From Peptococcaceae bacterium (GTDB taxonomy: Bacteria; Bacillota; DSM-12270; Thermacetogeniales; Thermacetogeniaceae), in contig PLQY01000075.1 in NCBI GenBank assembly GCA_003160265.1, positions 1 to 12,599 of the forward strand: a DNA stretch of 12,599 bases, read 5' to 3'. Below the pieces are notes generated by a model. It was not told the origin of the DNA, made no database searches, and was given only the letters and a program-made list of their open reading frames with translations. Below, piece by piece: positions 1 to 7,182 of the stretch (position 1 is the stretch's first letter; each line of letters opens with the position of its first letter). The translations under genes were made by a program, and so were the position numbers.

Positions 1-488
1 ACGATTCAACTGGGTCTTGGCTTCAGAAGGTTCACAATTGCTATTGCTTCGCAATTGGATCCGCCATACACCATGCCTCCCACTATCGCCCTTAACGTAT
101 ATTTAGACAAATATTCGTTGGTTTCTCTAAAGTACAGCCACTCTTTGGATATTTTCTAATATCAATTCCTAAAAAAGATCACCAGCAGGTGTTTAATAAT
201 TTCTTAACAGACAACCTTGACTTTACTTGAAGATGTCTGGTAATATGTAACTAGGAAACCAGGTAACTGGATCACAGCGCGTTATGTACCTGCCTACGTC
301 TACTCGTACTCGTAGCCTACTTCTTTCTCCTCATTTTCTAATCCCCCCCGATCTCGCGGCGATCTGTTCTTTCCCTACCTATTCCGCTCCTGGAGGGCAC
401 CTGCCCAGAGCAGGGGGCGTCTTATCAACTTTTTTGGTTGAGGTGAAAGCTGGCCGGCATCGATGGCGGCCATGAAAGGGGTGATCGG
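1..488. other. Gene-free upstream region and long leader of the 3D-domain gene
   Basis: I see no credible gene here. An open frame at 284-475 has no ribosome binding site and a composition unlike protein. Positions 1-250 are AT-rich. A small inverted repeat (CAATTGC at 35-41 and GCAATTG at 51-57, loop of 9) has no T-tract behind it. The promoter at 217-246 would give a leader of about 235 nt before the start at 489. That leader contains short hairpins, for example CCTGC-CCAGA-GCAGG near 400-415, and a T6 run near 430. I could not match it to a known riboswitch class. Confidence 0.5.
217..246 (+). promoter_or_regulatory. Candidate sigma-A promoter for the 3D-domain gene
   Basis: The -35 TTGACT (217-222) and -10 TAATAT (241-246) are separated by 18 bases, one mismatch and two mismatches from consensus. 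Transcription would start near 253 and run into the gene at 489. No other gene lies between. Confidence 0.55.
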
Positions 489-667
489 GTGAAGCTTGTT
501 TTGAAGATGCCCGTCTGTAGGAAGCAAATTTCAAAAATGTCTATTTCAGGGATCTCTATTTACAAGAAGCTGTCTATCTGGACGCAGCAGATTTCAAAAA
601 TATCGATGTTAAGGAATCGGCTGTCACAGAAACCGATCTCAGAGATGTCGATTTTCAAGTTGCTGGA
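485..667 (+). pseudogene. Out-of-frame pentapeptide-repeat coding remnant
   Basis: In the frame that reads GCT at 494-496 (not the frame of the 3D gene), the DNA encodes consecutive five-residue units of the A(D/N)(L/F)xx type. After ACFED comes ARL and an in-frame TAG (518-520). Then follow ANFKN, VYFRD and LYLQE, an imperfect unit AVYLD, then a re-phased run ADFKN, IDVKE, SAVTE, ending with TDLRD and VDFQV. This pattern is diagnostic of the pentapeptide-repeat beta-helix family. The frame has a TGA at 482-484 and the internal TAG, so it cannot be translated as one protein from here. It is most likely the remnant of a pentapeptide-repeat gene whose DNA now serves as the start of the 3D gene in another frame. 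Chance periodicity of 15-bp repeat DNA is the alternative. Confidence 0.45.
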
Positions 668-1625
668 AAACTCGGCACAATTCCGCCTCGTCCTGGTTTC
701 CGGATTATCCGGGCTGCTGGTGTGGGGGGTATTGGCGCTGGCGCCGCAACCTCTCATCATCAAGGTCGACGGTCAACCCATGGTCTACCGGAGCCTGTTC
801 CGGACCGTGGGTTCGGTGCTGGCCGCGGCGGGGGTCAAGCTGGGGCCGAGGGATCTGGTGCAGCCTGATCTCGGCGCCATGGTAAGCAGGGGCATGGTGA
901 TCTCTGTGAACCGGGCGGTAAAGCTCAGGGTGGACGTGGACGGCAGGAGCATGCTTGTATGGAGCCCCGAGCTCCCGGTGCAAGAGGTACTGCAGACAGC
1001 CCAGGTCAGCTTGGGGCCGATGGATCAGGTGAGTCCGTCCTTGAACCAGTTGGTGGCAGCGGGCACTGTTATCAAGGTCAGCCGGGTGACGCAACGACTG
1101 GTGGCCGAGAGTTATCCTATACCGGTCCCGGTTCAACGAACGAATGACCAGCAGATGGAAATGGGGCAGTCGCGGCTGGCCAGGGAGGGAACACCAGGAG
1201 AGGGACAGCGGCTGCTTATGGTAGCCTACGTCAACGGAAACCCGGTTCATCAATTGCAAATCTCGGACACGGTACTGCGCTCTCCACAGAGCGCGATCAT
1301 GGCCTATGGCAACGTCACCAGCGCCTCCAGGGGCGGACAAACGTTTCATTTTCGCAATACCCTAGAGGTTCTGGCTACTGCATACAGCGCCAGACAGGGC
1401 CGGCGCGCCTACACCGGGGCCTTGTGCCAGTTCGGGGAGGTGGCGGTGGACCCCCGGGTGATCCCGCTGGGAACGCGCCTCTACATTGACGGCTACGGCT
1501 ACGCCACGGCGGAGGATATCGGCAGCGCCATCAAAGGGAACCGGGTCGACCTCTTCTTCGAGTCTAATTGGGAATGCGACCGTTGGGGCCTCCGCCGTAC
1601 CAAGGTTTACATCCTCGATGACTGA
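489..1625 (+). CDS. DUF348/G5/3D-domain cell-wall protein (YabE-like)
   Basis: A predicted 378-residue, membrane-anchored extracytoplasmic protein. Residues 66-85 form one hydrophobic anchor. Two DUF348-type segments follow (about 90-135 and 147-190), then a G5-like segment (about 200-275), then a C-terminal 3D domain (about 292-376). The three aspartates that name the 3D domain are seen in VAVDP (D321), AEDIG (D343) and RVDLFF (D354). The 3D fold resembles the double-psi barrel of MltA lytic transglycosylases, and family members such as YabE and Rpf-like Sps proteins are thought to act on peptidoglycan. The start is GTG at 489 with AAAGGGGTGAT 3-5 bases upstream. An in-frame ATG at 645 would give a shorter cytoplasmic tail of more usual length. 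Residues 1-55 are Ile/Ser/Lys-rich and come from 15-bp-periodic DNA, so they may not be an ancestral part of the protein. The gene stands alone. Confidence 0.9.
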   Translation: MKLVLKMPVCRKQISKMSISGISIYKKLSIWTQQISKISMLRNRLSQKPISEMSIFKLLENSAQFRLVLVSGLSGLLVWGVLALAPQPLIIKVDGQPMVYRSLFRTVGSVLAAAGVKLGPRDLVQPDLGAMVSRGMVISVNRAVKLRVDVDGRSMLVWSPELPVQEVLQTAQVSLGPMDQVSPSLNQLVAAGTVIKVSRVTQRLVAESYPIPVPVQRTNDQQMEMGQSRLAREGTPGEGQRLLMVAYVNGNPVHQLQISDTVLRSPQSAIMAYGNVTSASRGGQTFHFRNTLEVLATAYSARQGRRAYTGALCQFGEVAVDPRVIPLGTRLYIDGYGYATAEDIGSAIKGNRVDLFFESNWECDRWGLRRTKVYILDD

Positions 1626-1752
1626 ATGGGCGTTAAGAGATAAACGGCTTTTGTGGTTCAAAAACGGCTATTTGTCATATCGTTTTGATTTCTGCCCTCT
1701 CAACTGGAAAATAAATTTCTCGTCAATGAGCATATTGGGGTATTTAAACTCT

Positions 1753-1786
1753 AAGGCATCTTTGGAGAAAACTTCAAAGATGCCTT
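1753..1786. terminator. Hairpin between convergent genes, probable bidirectional terminator
   Basis: AAGGCATCTTTG (1753-1764) and CAAAGATGCCTT (1775-1786) form a perfect 12-bp stem. GAG and CTT inside the loop can extend it to 15 bp around AAAA. It lies between the 3D gene (ending 1625) and the acyltransferase gene (ending 1916 on the other strand). The flanks are only moderately T-rich on either strand, so efficiency is uncertain. The rest of 1626-1915 shows nothing else I can name. Confidence 0.6.
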
Positions 1787-1915
1787 GTTCTCTGTTGGGG
1801 CCATCGTGAAAAGTGCCGGCGGTATGGCAATTGATGACGGTCAGGACGACGCTGTCCGAGTGCCGGTTATTTTTAGTATTTCATGGTTAGCGATTAATGA
1901 CACGCAACAAGCCCG

Positions 1916-3826
1916 TCATGGCCCGTCTTGATACGGCTGCACCGCCTTAGCCACCAGGCTGGCGTAAAACCAGCTTCCGGCAGGCTCGAGGTGGACACCG
2001 TCCGGGCTGAAGAACGATCGGTGGCCGTCACTAGCCGCGTACCAGTCGACCAGAGTGGTGTTTGGCCTACTTGCCGCCACCTGCACCAGAGTGGTATTGA
2101 CCACATTCTGCCACGGACGAGGCACCCTGGTATTCACCAGTATCACTTGCTGGACCGGCCCGAGGGAATCGAGCAGAGCCACCAATTGATCGCTGGTGAA
2201 GGGCCCATTGGTGCCCAGTTCGATGATCACCAGATTGCCCAGTTTGCCCTCATCCTGGAGCTGTTTCACTACTGGTTGAGCATAGATCAACTGCCGCCCG
2301 ACTTTACCGTCGATGACGATACCGGGGAGCAGTCTGCTCAGGTCCGGGGCGATATCAACCATCACCGAGTCGCCGATGGCAGTGACCCCCTTTCCTGATG
2401 TGGCATGCGGGCCAGTTGCCCCGCTAGTATCCGTAGTGCTGGTGTCAATTTCCTCGTTGTCAGAAGCTGAGGCGCTACCCGTTTGCGCCTGGGTGGGTCC
2501 GGTGGCCGGGGCAGATCCTGATAAACTGGCGCTAGCAACACCGTCAGTGGTGAGCGGTGTGGCGCCGACAGAACTGCTGATATCGGACGCCGCGCTAGTG
2601 GCAATGGCGGAATCGGCGCCGGCGTTAGGAAGAGTCCCCACCATTCCTACGCAGAAGGCGCTGAAGGCCAGTCCGGCAACTGCCGTAGCGATCCAAGTTG
2701 TTTTTAGGATACTACTCTGCTTCGAATGCAGCAGTGCCCATAATTTCTGCAAGGCGCCGTGACGGATTGGATCCTCGACAAAGTGCCAGGACAGGGCCGC
2801 AAGGGCGATAATGAGTGCTGTTTGCAAAATCACCCGACCGACGTTCAGGCCCATATCCACCACCGGGGTAGTCAATACAATGACAGGATAGCACCAGAGA
2901 TAGATGCCATAAGAGCGCTCGCCCAACCAACGCAGAGGCTCCCAGCCCATGGCTTTGCCCAGACGACTTGCCGGGTGGGCTAGAGCGGCCACCAGCACGG
3001 CGGAGGCAACTGAGCACAGCAGCATTCCACCCTGGTAGAGAAAGGTCTGGTACTGGTTAGTCCGCCAGATCAGGAACAACACAACAAACAGACCGGCGCA
3101 TCCGGCCAGGTCAATACCGATGCGCGCCAGGGGCGAGATCGCGGTTGACAGTTTCCGGCTTGGCCACACCAAAGCGAGAGCAGCACCGATGAGCAGGGCG
3201 AAGGCGCGGGTATCGGTGCCATAATATACTCGGCTCGGATCGCTGCCGGGGTGGTAGAGAACGGCCATCCACAGCGCCGATGCCGCCGCCCCTGCCAGGA
3301 TCAACCCTGGCAACCCCCGCCGGGGTATGTAGCGCAGTCCGCACCATAGGAGCAACGGCCAGAGCAGGTAGAACTGCTCCTCCACTGCCAGCGACCACAG
3401 GTGTCCCAGCGGCGAGGGAGGGCCGAAACTGGCAAAGTAGGAAACTTTATGGAATATAAACCACCAATTACTGACGTAGACGATGGATGCCACGACATCG
3501 CTTCTTAAAGCGACTAACTGGGATGGATCATGCAGCATGACGTAGTCGACAACCACTATGATCATAATGAAAAGAGCAGGAAGCAGGCGGCGGGCCCGCC
3601 GCAGCCAGAAGTTCTTAAACCTGATCTGCCCGGTACTCTGCCACTCGTAAACCAGCAGGTCTGTGATCAGGTAGCCGGACAACACGAAAAACACGTCGAC
3701 GCCCAGCAGCCCGCCGGGCGCAAAACTCAGGTTCAGGTGGTAGGCGATGACGCCGAACACCGCCAGAGCCCGCAGTCCGTCCAGGCCGGCCATGTAACGC
3801 CCGTTGCCCTTAACCGGTTCAGGCAT
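1916..3826 (-). CDS. Membrane O-acyltransferase (acyltransferase 3) with C-terminal SGNH domain, OatA-like
   Basis: A 636-residue two-domain envelope protein. Residues 11-360 form a multi-spanning acyltransferase-3 domain (about ten membrane segments): YH at 29-30 near the N-terminus, FFVLSGYLIT at 46-55, an Arg-rich stretch at 76-80, and SLAVEEQFYLLWP at 145-157. One more membrane segment (about 376-397) leads to a Ser/Thr/Ala-rich linker (about 400-478). The extracellular SGNH esterase/transferase domain follows, with GDS (Ser487), GTN (Asn540) and DGVH (Asp609, His612). This architecture matches peptidoglycan O-acetyltransferases such as OatA and Adr, which carry acetyl groups across the membrane and place them on MurNAc to resist lysozyme. 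Other targets (exopolysaccharide, teichoic acid) are possible. The ATG has AAGGTGA seven bases upstream. It is transcribed alone toward the convergent hairpin at 1753-1786. Confidence 0.88.
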   Translation of the reverse strand: MPEPVKGNGRYMAGLDGLRALAVFGVIAYHLNLSFAPGGLLGVDVFFVLSGYLITDLLVYEWQSTGQIRFKNFWLRRARRLLPALFIMIIVVVDYVMLHDPSQLVALRSDVVASIVYVSNWWFIFHKVSYFASFGPPSPLGHLWSLAVEEQFYLLWPLLLWCGLRYIPRRGLPGLILAGAAASALWMAVLYHPGSDPSRVYYGTDTRAFALLIGAALALVWPSRKLSTAISPLARIGIDLAGCAGLFVVLFLIWRTNQYQTFLYQGGMLLCSVASAVLVAALAHPASRLGKAMGWEPLRWLGERSYGIYLWCYPVIVLTTPVVDMGLNVGRVILQTALIIALAALSWHFVEDPIRHGALQKLWALLHSKQSSILKTTWIATAVAGLAFSAFCVGMVGTLPNAGADSAIATSAASDISSSVGATPLTTDGVASASLSGSAPATGPTQAQTGSASASDNEEIDTSTTDTSGATGPHATSGKGVTAIGDSVMVDIAPDLSRLLPGIVIDGKVGRQLIYAQPVVKQLQDEGKLGNLVIIELGTNGPFTSDQLVALLDSLGPVQQVILVNTRVPRPWQNVVNTTLVQVAASRPNTTLVDWYAASDGHRSFFSPDGVHLEPAGSWFYASLVAKAVQPYQDGP

Positions 3827-4380
3827 GGAAACATCACCTTGCCTACCAGATTGCTTGTTTTAACCTTTTGTTGACCACTTTTAACATACTATGCCAACCA
3901 GAACATTTATTTGAAGTATCTTCCTGATATCGGTAATATATTCATTATACTTTAAATTTTATGAACTGCCATCAATTATCCGACGAATTTAGAGCATTTT
4001 TTTGAATTTCACTGTAAAAATCCCTGGCAATATCCAATAATCACATAATTTAAGAAGAATTTCAAGATCTAGCAAGATAATAGCATCGAATGTCGAATTA
4101 AATAGAAGGAAGGAAGAAATAAACACCAAATAACCAACAGAAACCTGCTGTGGATGTCAATAAAGTGTTTAGAGAAAATAATGACCACTATCAGTTGGGC
4201 TCTTAGCGGTTAGTATGATGGAAGGTGAAAGTCTCACACACGATGTGAAGCGGGGGAAAGGGCGTGCTACGGGTAACGCCGGGGGCGATCCTTAGCGATC
4301 GCGGTTACCCGAAAAAAATCTGGATTCCAATTAAGCCTGTATGGGTGATAGCCGTCCTTTTGCTTCCCGGTCCAACGTTT
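3827..4380. other. 554-base intergenic region, mostly AT-rich, with a structured GC-rich end
   Basis: No open frame here looks like a gene. Positions 3830-4190 are AT-rich and probably hold the minus-strand promoter of the acyltransferase. One candidate is TATAAT (complement of 3944-3949) with TTGATG (complement of 3970-3975), but the 20-base spacer is long. From about 4195 the composition changes. GGTGAAAGTC (4224-4233) followed by ACACGATGTGAAGC (4238-4251) resembles conserved bacterial group II intron RNA segments, which I cannot confirm. An interrupted hairpin pairs CGGGTAAC (4270-4277) with GTTACCCG (4304-4311) and GCGATC (4285-4290) with GATCGC (4297-4302). An A7 run follows on the plus strand, so it is not a terminator for either strand. 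Confidence 0.45.
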
Positions 4381-5019
4381 TCAAATGAAATCGGAATAGA
4401 AACGCACGCCCCCTTTGGTCACTGCCGCCACCTGAAAGGGTCCGCCCACCCGGTCATCGCAGGCGGCGATCTTCTCCAGGGAAGTGCGGCAAAACTGGGC
4501 CAGATCCTCCAGAGATTGCGCAGGATCAGACCAGAGACGTCCGAACCGGGCCTCAACCGTCAGGACGCGGGGCATGGTGATAATCTCGCCGATCGCCATC
4601 TCCTGGAATGGCAGTTTCAAGTCCTTGCTCTCCAGTACAAACGCCCGGCACTGGCCTTCCTGCCGATCGTACCCGGCCAGGGTGAAATAGAGCAGCCGCG
4701 GCGCCTCCGGATGAGCTACGAACCAGGGCTTCTGCTGCAATAAAAAGTGGTGGTACTCCTGCCTCAGAAACTCCCGGCCCAACTGGTCGATCTGCGCAAA
4801 GTCGTCTATTCCCTCCTTTTCCACCCGTCCCTTGAGTGCCAGGGAGATCTCCACTCCAGCTTCCAGACCGGCGGAGCAGATCAGGGCATGGGAGCCCAGA
4901 CTGTGCATCTTCCGGACACTACCGTGGGCCACTGCCCCGCCCTCCTGCCAGGACATCACCTGGCTATCGCAGGCTAGCATTACCCGCTCGCCATTCCAAC
5001 CCAGGATCTGCTGTGACAA
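4381..5019 (-). CDS. HslV/proteasome-beta-like Ntn-hydrolase with N-terminal serine
   Basis: Resembles the Ntn-hydrolase superfamily of 20S proteasome subunits and HslV. The segment RVMLACDSQV matches the strand carrying the family's Asp17. KMHSL holds a lysine in the place of Lys33, and GPFQVAAVTKGGV matches the C-terminal strand. The frame stays open to GTG at 5031, but that codon has no usable ribosome site. TTG at 5019 has GGTGGAG six bases upstream and gives Met-Ser-Gln-Gln. Counting back 16 residues from the Asp17 equivalent lands on this Ser. Met removal would therefore expose Ser in the Thr1 position, as in HslV, which has no propeptide. The product has 212 residues. No HslU/ClpX partner lies nearby, so its role (protease, cyanophycinase-like hydrolase or inactive homologue) is open. 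A strong site GGAGGTGATT with ATG at 5045 is one base out of frame with this gene. Confidence 0.72.
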   Translation of the reverse strand: MSQQILGWNGERVMLACDSQVMSWQEGGAVAHGSVRKMHSLGSHALICSAGLEAGVEISLALKGRVEKEGIDDFAQIDQLGREFLRQEYHHFLLQQKPWFVAHPEAPRLLYFTLAGYDRQEGQCRAFVLESKDLKLPFQEMAIGEIITMPRVLTVEARFGRLWSDPAQSLEDLAQFCRTSLEKIAACDDRVGGPFQVAAVTKGGVRFYSDFI

Positions 5020-5037
5020 AGATCTCTCCACCCCTTT

Positions 5038-5211
5038 TTAAACATAATCACCTCCGGGTTCCTCGTCCCGAAGAACGTGCCGGTTATAGGCGCCGACGAT
5101 ATCGCTCCTGGTGATGATGCCAATCACTTTCCGCAAGTCCTCTCCAGTAGCATCGATAAATACCGTGTCCACCTCCGTAGACATGGCGTCCTGGACCAGA
5201 ACCGAGCTGTC
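5038..5211 (-). pseudogene. CBS-domain C-terminal remnant
   Basis: After an in-frame TAA (complement of 5212-5214) a 57-codon frame runs to TAA at 5038-5040. It contains DAMSTEVDTVFID near its start and VIGIITRSDIVGAYNRHVL near its end, the typical ending of a CBS domain. Such endings occur in CBS pairs fused to ClC chloride channels and in stand-alone CBS proteins. A full CBS pair is about 120 residues. Here the first half and the middle helices are missing and there is no good start, although an internal ATG exists. I read it as the 3' stub of a deleted gene. Its last codons contain the GGAGGTGATT ribosome site that precedes the Ntn-hydrolase gene, which suggests the two were once translationally coupled. 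Confidence 0.65.
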
Positions 5212-5258
5212 TTAGAACAAATTATCTAAACTGCTCGTATTGAGTAGAGCGCTAGAGA

Positions 5259-5281
5259 GCCCCACCCATTATCGGCAGGGC
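5259..5281 (-). terminator. Weak hairpin downstream of the ABC exporter genes
   Basis: Read on the minus strand, GCCCTGCC and GGTGGGGC pair over 8 bp (two G-U) about 30 bases after the stop of the second ABC gene. No T-run follows, so it is at best a weak or Rho-assisted end. Confidence 0.25.
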
Positions 5282-5310
5282 GCGGGAGCGTTTGCTTTCG
5301 GGTTATGACG

Positions 5311-7182
5311 TTACACTGCTCTTGCAAACTGGCTGTAGTACAGGTCGTGGTAAAAGCCCTTCTGCGCCAGCAGTTCCTCGTGGTTGCCCCGCTCGATGAT
5401 CTCTCCATGATCGATCACCAGGATGTTGTCCGCCTCCCGGATCGTGCTCAGGCGGTGGGCGATGATGAAGCTGGTACGGCCCTGCATCAGGGACAGCATG
5501 GCCTGCTGGATGTATTTCTCGGTGCGGGTGTCGACGCTGCTGGTGGCCTCGTCGAGCACCAGGATGTCCGGGTCGGCCAGGATCGTCCTGGTGATGGAGA
5601 GCAACTGTCGCTGGCCGTGGCTCAGGTTGCTGCCTTCCTCGGACAGGATGGTGTCGTAGCCCTCGGGCAGGTGCTTGATGAAGTGGTCTGAATTGGCCAT
5701 GCCGGCAGCCTGCTCGATCTCCTCATCGGTGGCCCCCGGACGGCCGTAGCGGATATTCTCCCGCACCGTGCCCTTGAAGAGGTAGGTGTCCTGCAGGACG
5801 ATGCCTAGCTTCCTGCGCACGCTGTCCTTGTCCAGGTTGCGGATATCCTCGCCGTCGATGCTGATGACACCGCTGTCCACGTCGTAGAACCTGGCGAGCA
5901 GATTGACGATGGTGGTCTTGCCAGCCCCGGTATGGCCGACCAGGGCGATGATCTGCCCCGGTTGGGCCTCCAAGCTGATATCCTTGAGTACGGGCGTGGT
6001 CTGGTCATAGCTGAACCAGACGTGGTCGAACGACACCTGGCCCCTCACCCGCCCGATCTCCCTCTCTTTTTCGTCCTGGTACTCACCCGGCTCGTCCATC
6101 ACCTGGAACACTCGCTCACCCCCGGCCAGTGCCGATTGCACGGTGTTGTAGAGGGTGGCGATCTGGTTCAGGGGACTGGCGAACTGCTTGGCGTAATTGA
6201 CGAAGCTGGCGATCATCCCGATAGTGGCCAGGCCCTTGATGGTCATCCAGCCGCCGATACCCACGACCAGGGCGAAGGTGACGTTGTTGAGCAGGTTGCC
6301 CATCGGCATGATGTAGCCGGAGAACACCTGGGCGCGCATGGCGGACTGCTTCAGTTTCAGGTTGGCGGCGCCGAATACGGCGATGGATTCCTGTTCGTGG
6401 ACGAAGGCCTTGATCGCCTTCTGGCCGGTGACATTTTCCTCGATGATCCCGTTCAGGATCCCCAGGTTGGTCTGCTGGTCGACGAACCCCTGCAGGGTGT
6501 ACCTGGCGATCCACCTGGTGAGCAGCGTGAACATGGGGACGCTGAGCAGGCAGACGATGGCCAGCCGCCAGTTGATCAGCAGCATCACCACGGTCACGCC
6601 GGCGATGGTAAGCACGCTGGAGATGAGATTCACCAGGCTCGGGTTGATGGAGTTGTCGATGTTTTCGATGTCGTTGGTGAACCTGCTCATCAATTCACCG
6701 TGCGGCCTCAGGTCAAAGAACCTGATCGGCAGTGACTGCACCTTGGCGAAAAGGTCGTTCCTAATACTTTTTACGGCGCGCTGGGCGATATCGATCATGG
6801 AGAAGGAATAGAGCAGGGTCACGCCGGCATCAGTCATATAGATCAGCAGCAGGACCAGGGCGATCACCGCCAGGCCACCCAGTCTTTTCGGGATGATGTA
6901 GTTGTCGATGGCGATCTGGGTCAGGTAGGGGGCCAGGAGTTCGAGCCCGGTGCTGAAGGCTACCAGCAGCAGCACGGCGATCAGGCCGCCCTTTTGCCGG
7001 CCAAGATAGGTCAGGATCCTTTTAAAGGTGCTCCCCAGATCCTTGGGCTTCTCGGCATAGGCCATGGCCGCGATGCTGCCCCTCGGACCGCCGCGGCCGC
7101 CGCCGGGGCCCGGCCTGCCAAAACCCGCCGGCCTGGCTGCTACGGCCGGCCCGGCCGGTGGGTCCTTTCTCTCCTCAGGCAT
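5311..7182 (-). CDS. ABC exporter half-transporter, catalytic subunit (YheH/LmrD/BmrD type)
   Basis: A 623-residue type IV ABC exporter half: an N-terminal extension (1-40) rich in Gly, Pro and Arg, six membrane helices (about 60-345), and a nucleotide-binding domain (about 380-615). Visible motifs are Walker A GHTGAGKT (416-423), Q-loop Gln464, signature LSHGQ (520-524), Walker B ILVLDE with catalytic Glu545, and switch His576. The signature departs from LSGGQ, while Glu and His are intact. The partner gene shows the reciprocal pattern, as in TM287/288, BmrCD and LmrCD heterodimers. The likely role is export of drugs, lipids or peptides; the substrate cannot be read from sequence. The start is ATG with AAGGAGA eight bases upstream. 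It overlaps the end of the partner gene by 8 bases (ATGCCTGA), so the two are translationally coupled. Confidence 0.93.
   Translation of the reverse strand: MPEERKDPPAGPAVAARPAGFGRPGPGGGRGGPRGSIAAMAYAEKPKDLGSTFKRILTYLGRQKGGLIAVLLLVAFSTGLELLAPYLTQIAIDNYIIPKRLGGLAVIALVLLLIYMTDAGVTLLYSFSMIDIAQRAVKSIRNDLFAKVQSLPIRFFDLRPHGELMSRFTNDIENIDNSINPSLVNLISSVLTIAGVTVVMLLINWRLAIVCLLSVPMFTLLTRWIARYTLQGFVDQQTNLGILNGIIEENVTGQKAIKAFVHEQESIAVFGAANLKLKQSAMRAQVFSGYIMPMGNLLNNVTFALVVGIGGWMTIKGLATIGMIASFVNYAKQFASPLNQIATLYNTVQSALAGGERVFQVMDEPGEYQDEKEREIGRVRGQVSFDHVWFSYDQTTPVLKDISLEAQPGQIIALVGHTGAGKTTIVNLLARFYDVDSGVISIDGEDIRNLDKDSVRRKLGIVLQDTYLFKGTVRENIRYGRPGATDEEIEQAAGMANSDHFIKHLPEGYDTILSEEGSNLSHGQRQLLSITRTILADPDILVLDEATSSVDTRTEKYIQQAMLSLMQGRTSFIIAHRLSTIREADNILVIDHGEIIERGNHEELLAQKGFYHDLYYSQFARAV

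Noticed and set aside
284..475. 63-residue plus-strand open frame in the leader of the 3D gene
   Set aside because: No ribosome binding site, no recognisable motif, and unusual Pro/Arg/Leu composition; it lies in a structured leader.
253..488. Riboswitch (c-di-AMP or similar) before the cell-wall gene
   Set aside because: Such riboswitches often precede wall hydrolase genes, but I could not align the conserved core here; only short unrelated hairpins are visible.
4270..4319. Hairpin plus A7 run read as a terminator for the Ntn-hydrolase gene
   Set aside because: On the minus strand the T-run comes before the hairpin, not after it, so it cannot act as an intrinsic terminator for that gene.
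4264..4743. 159-residue plus-strand open frame
   Set aside because: Mostly antisense to the Ntn-hydrolase gene, which has clear family motifs; no ribosome site before it.
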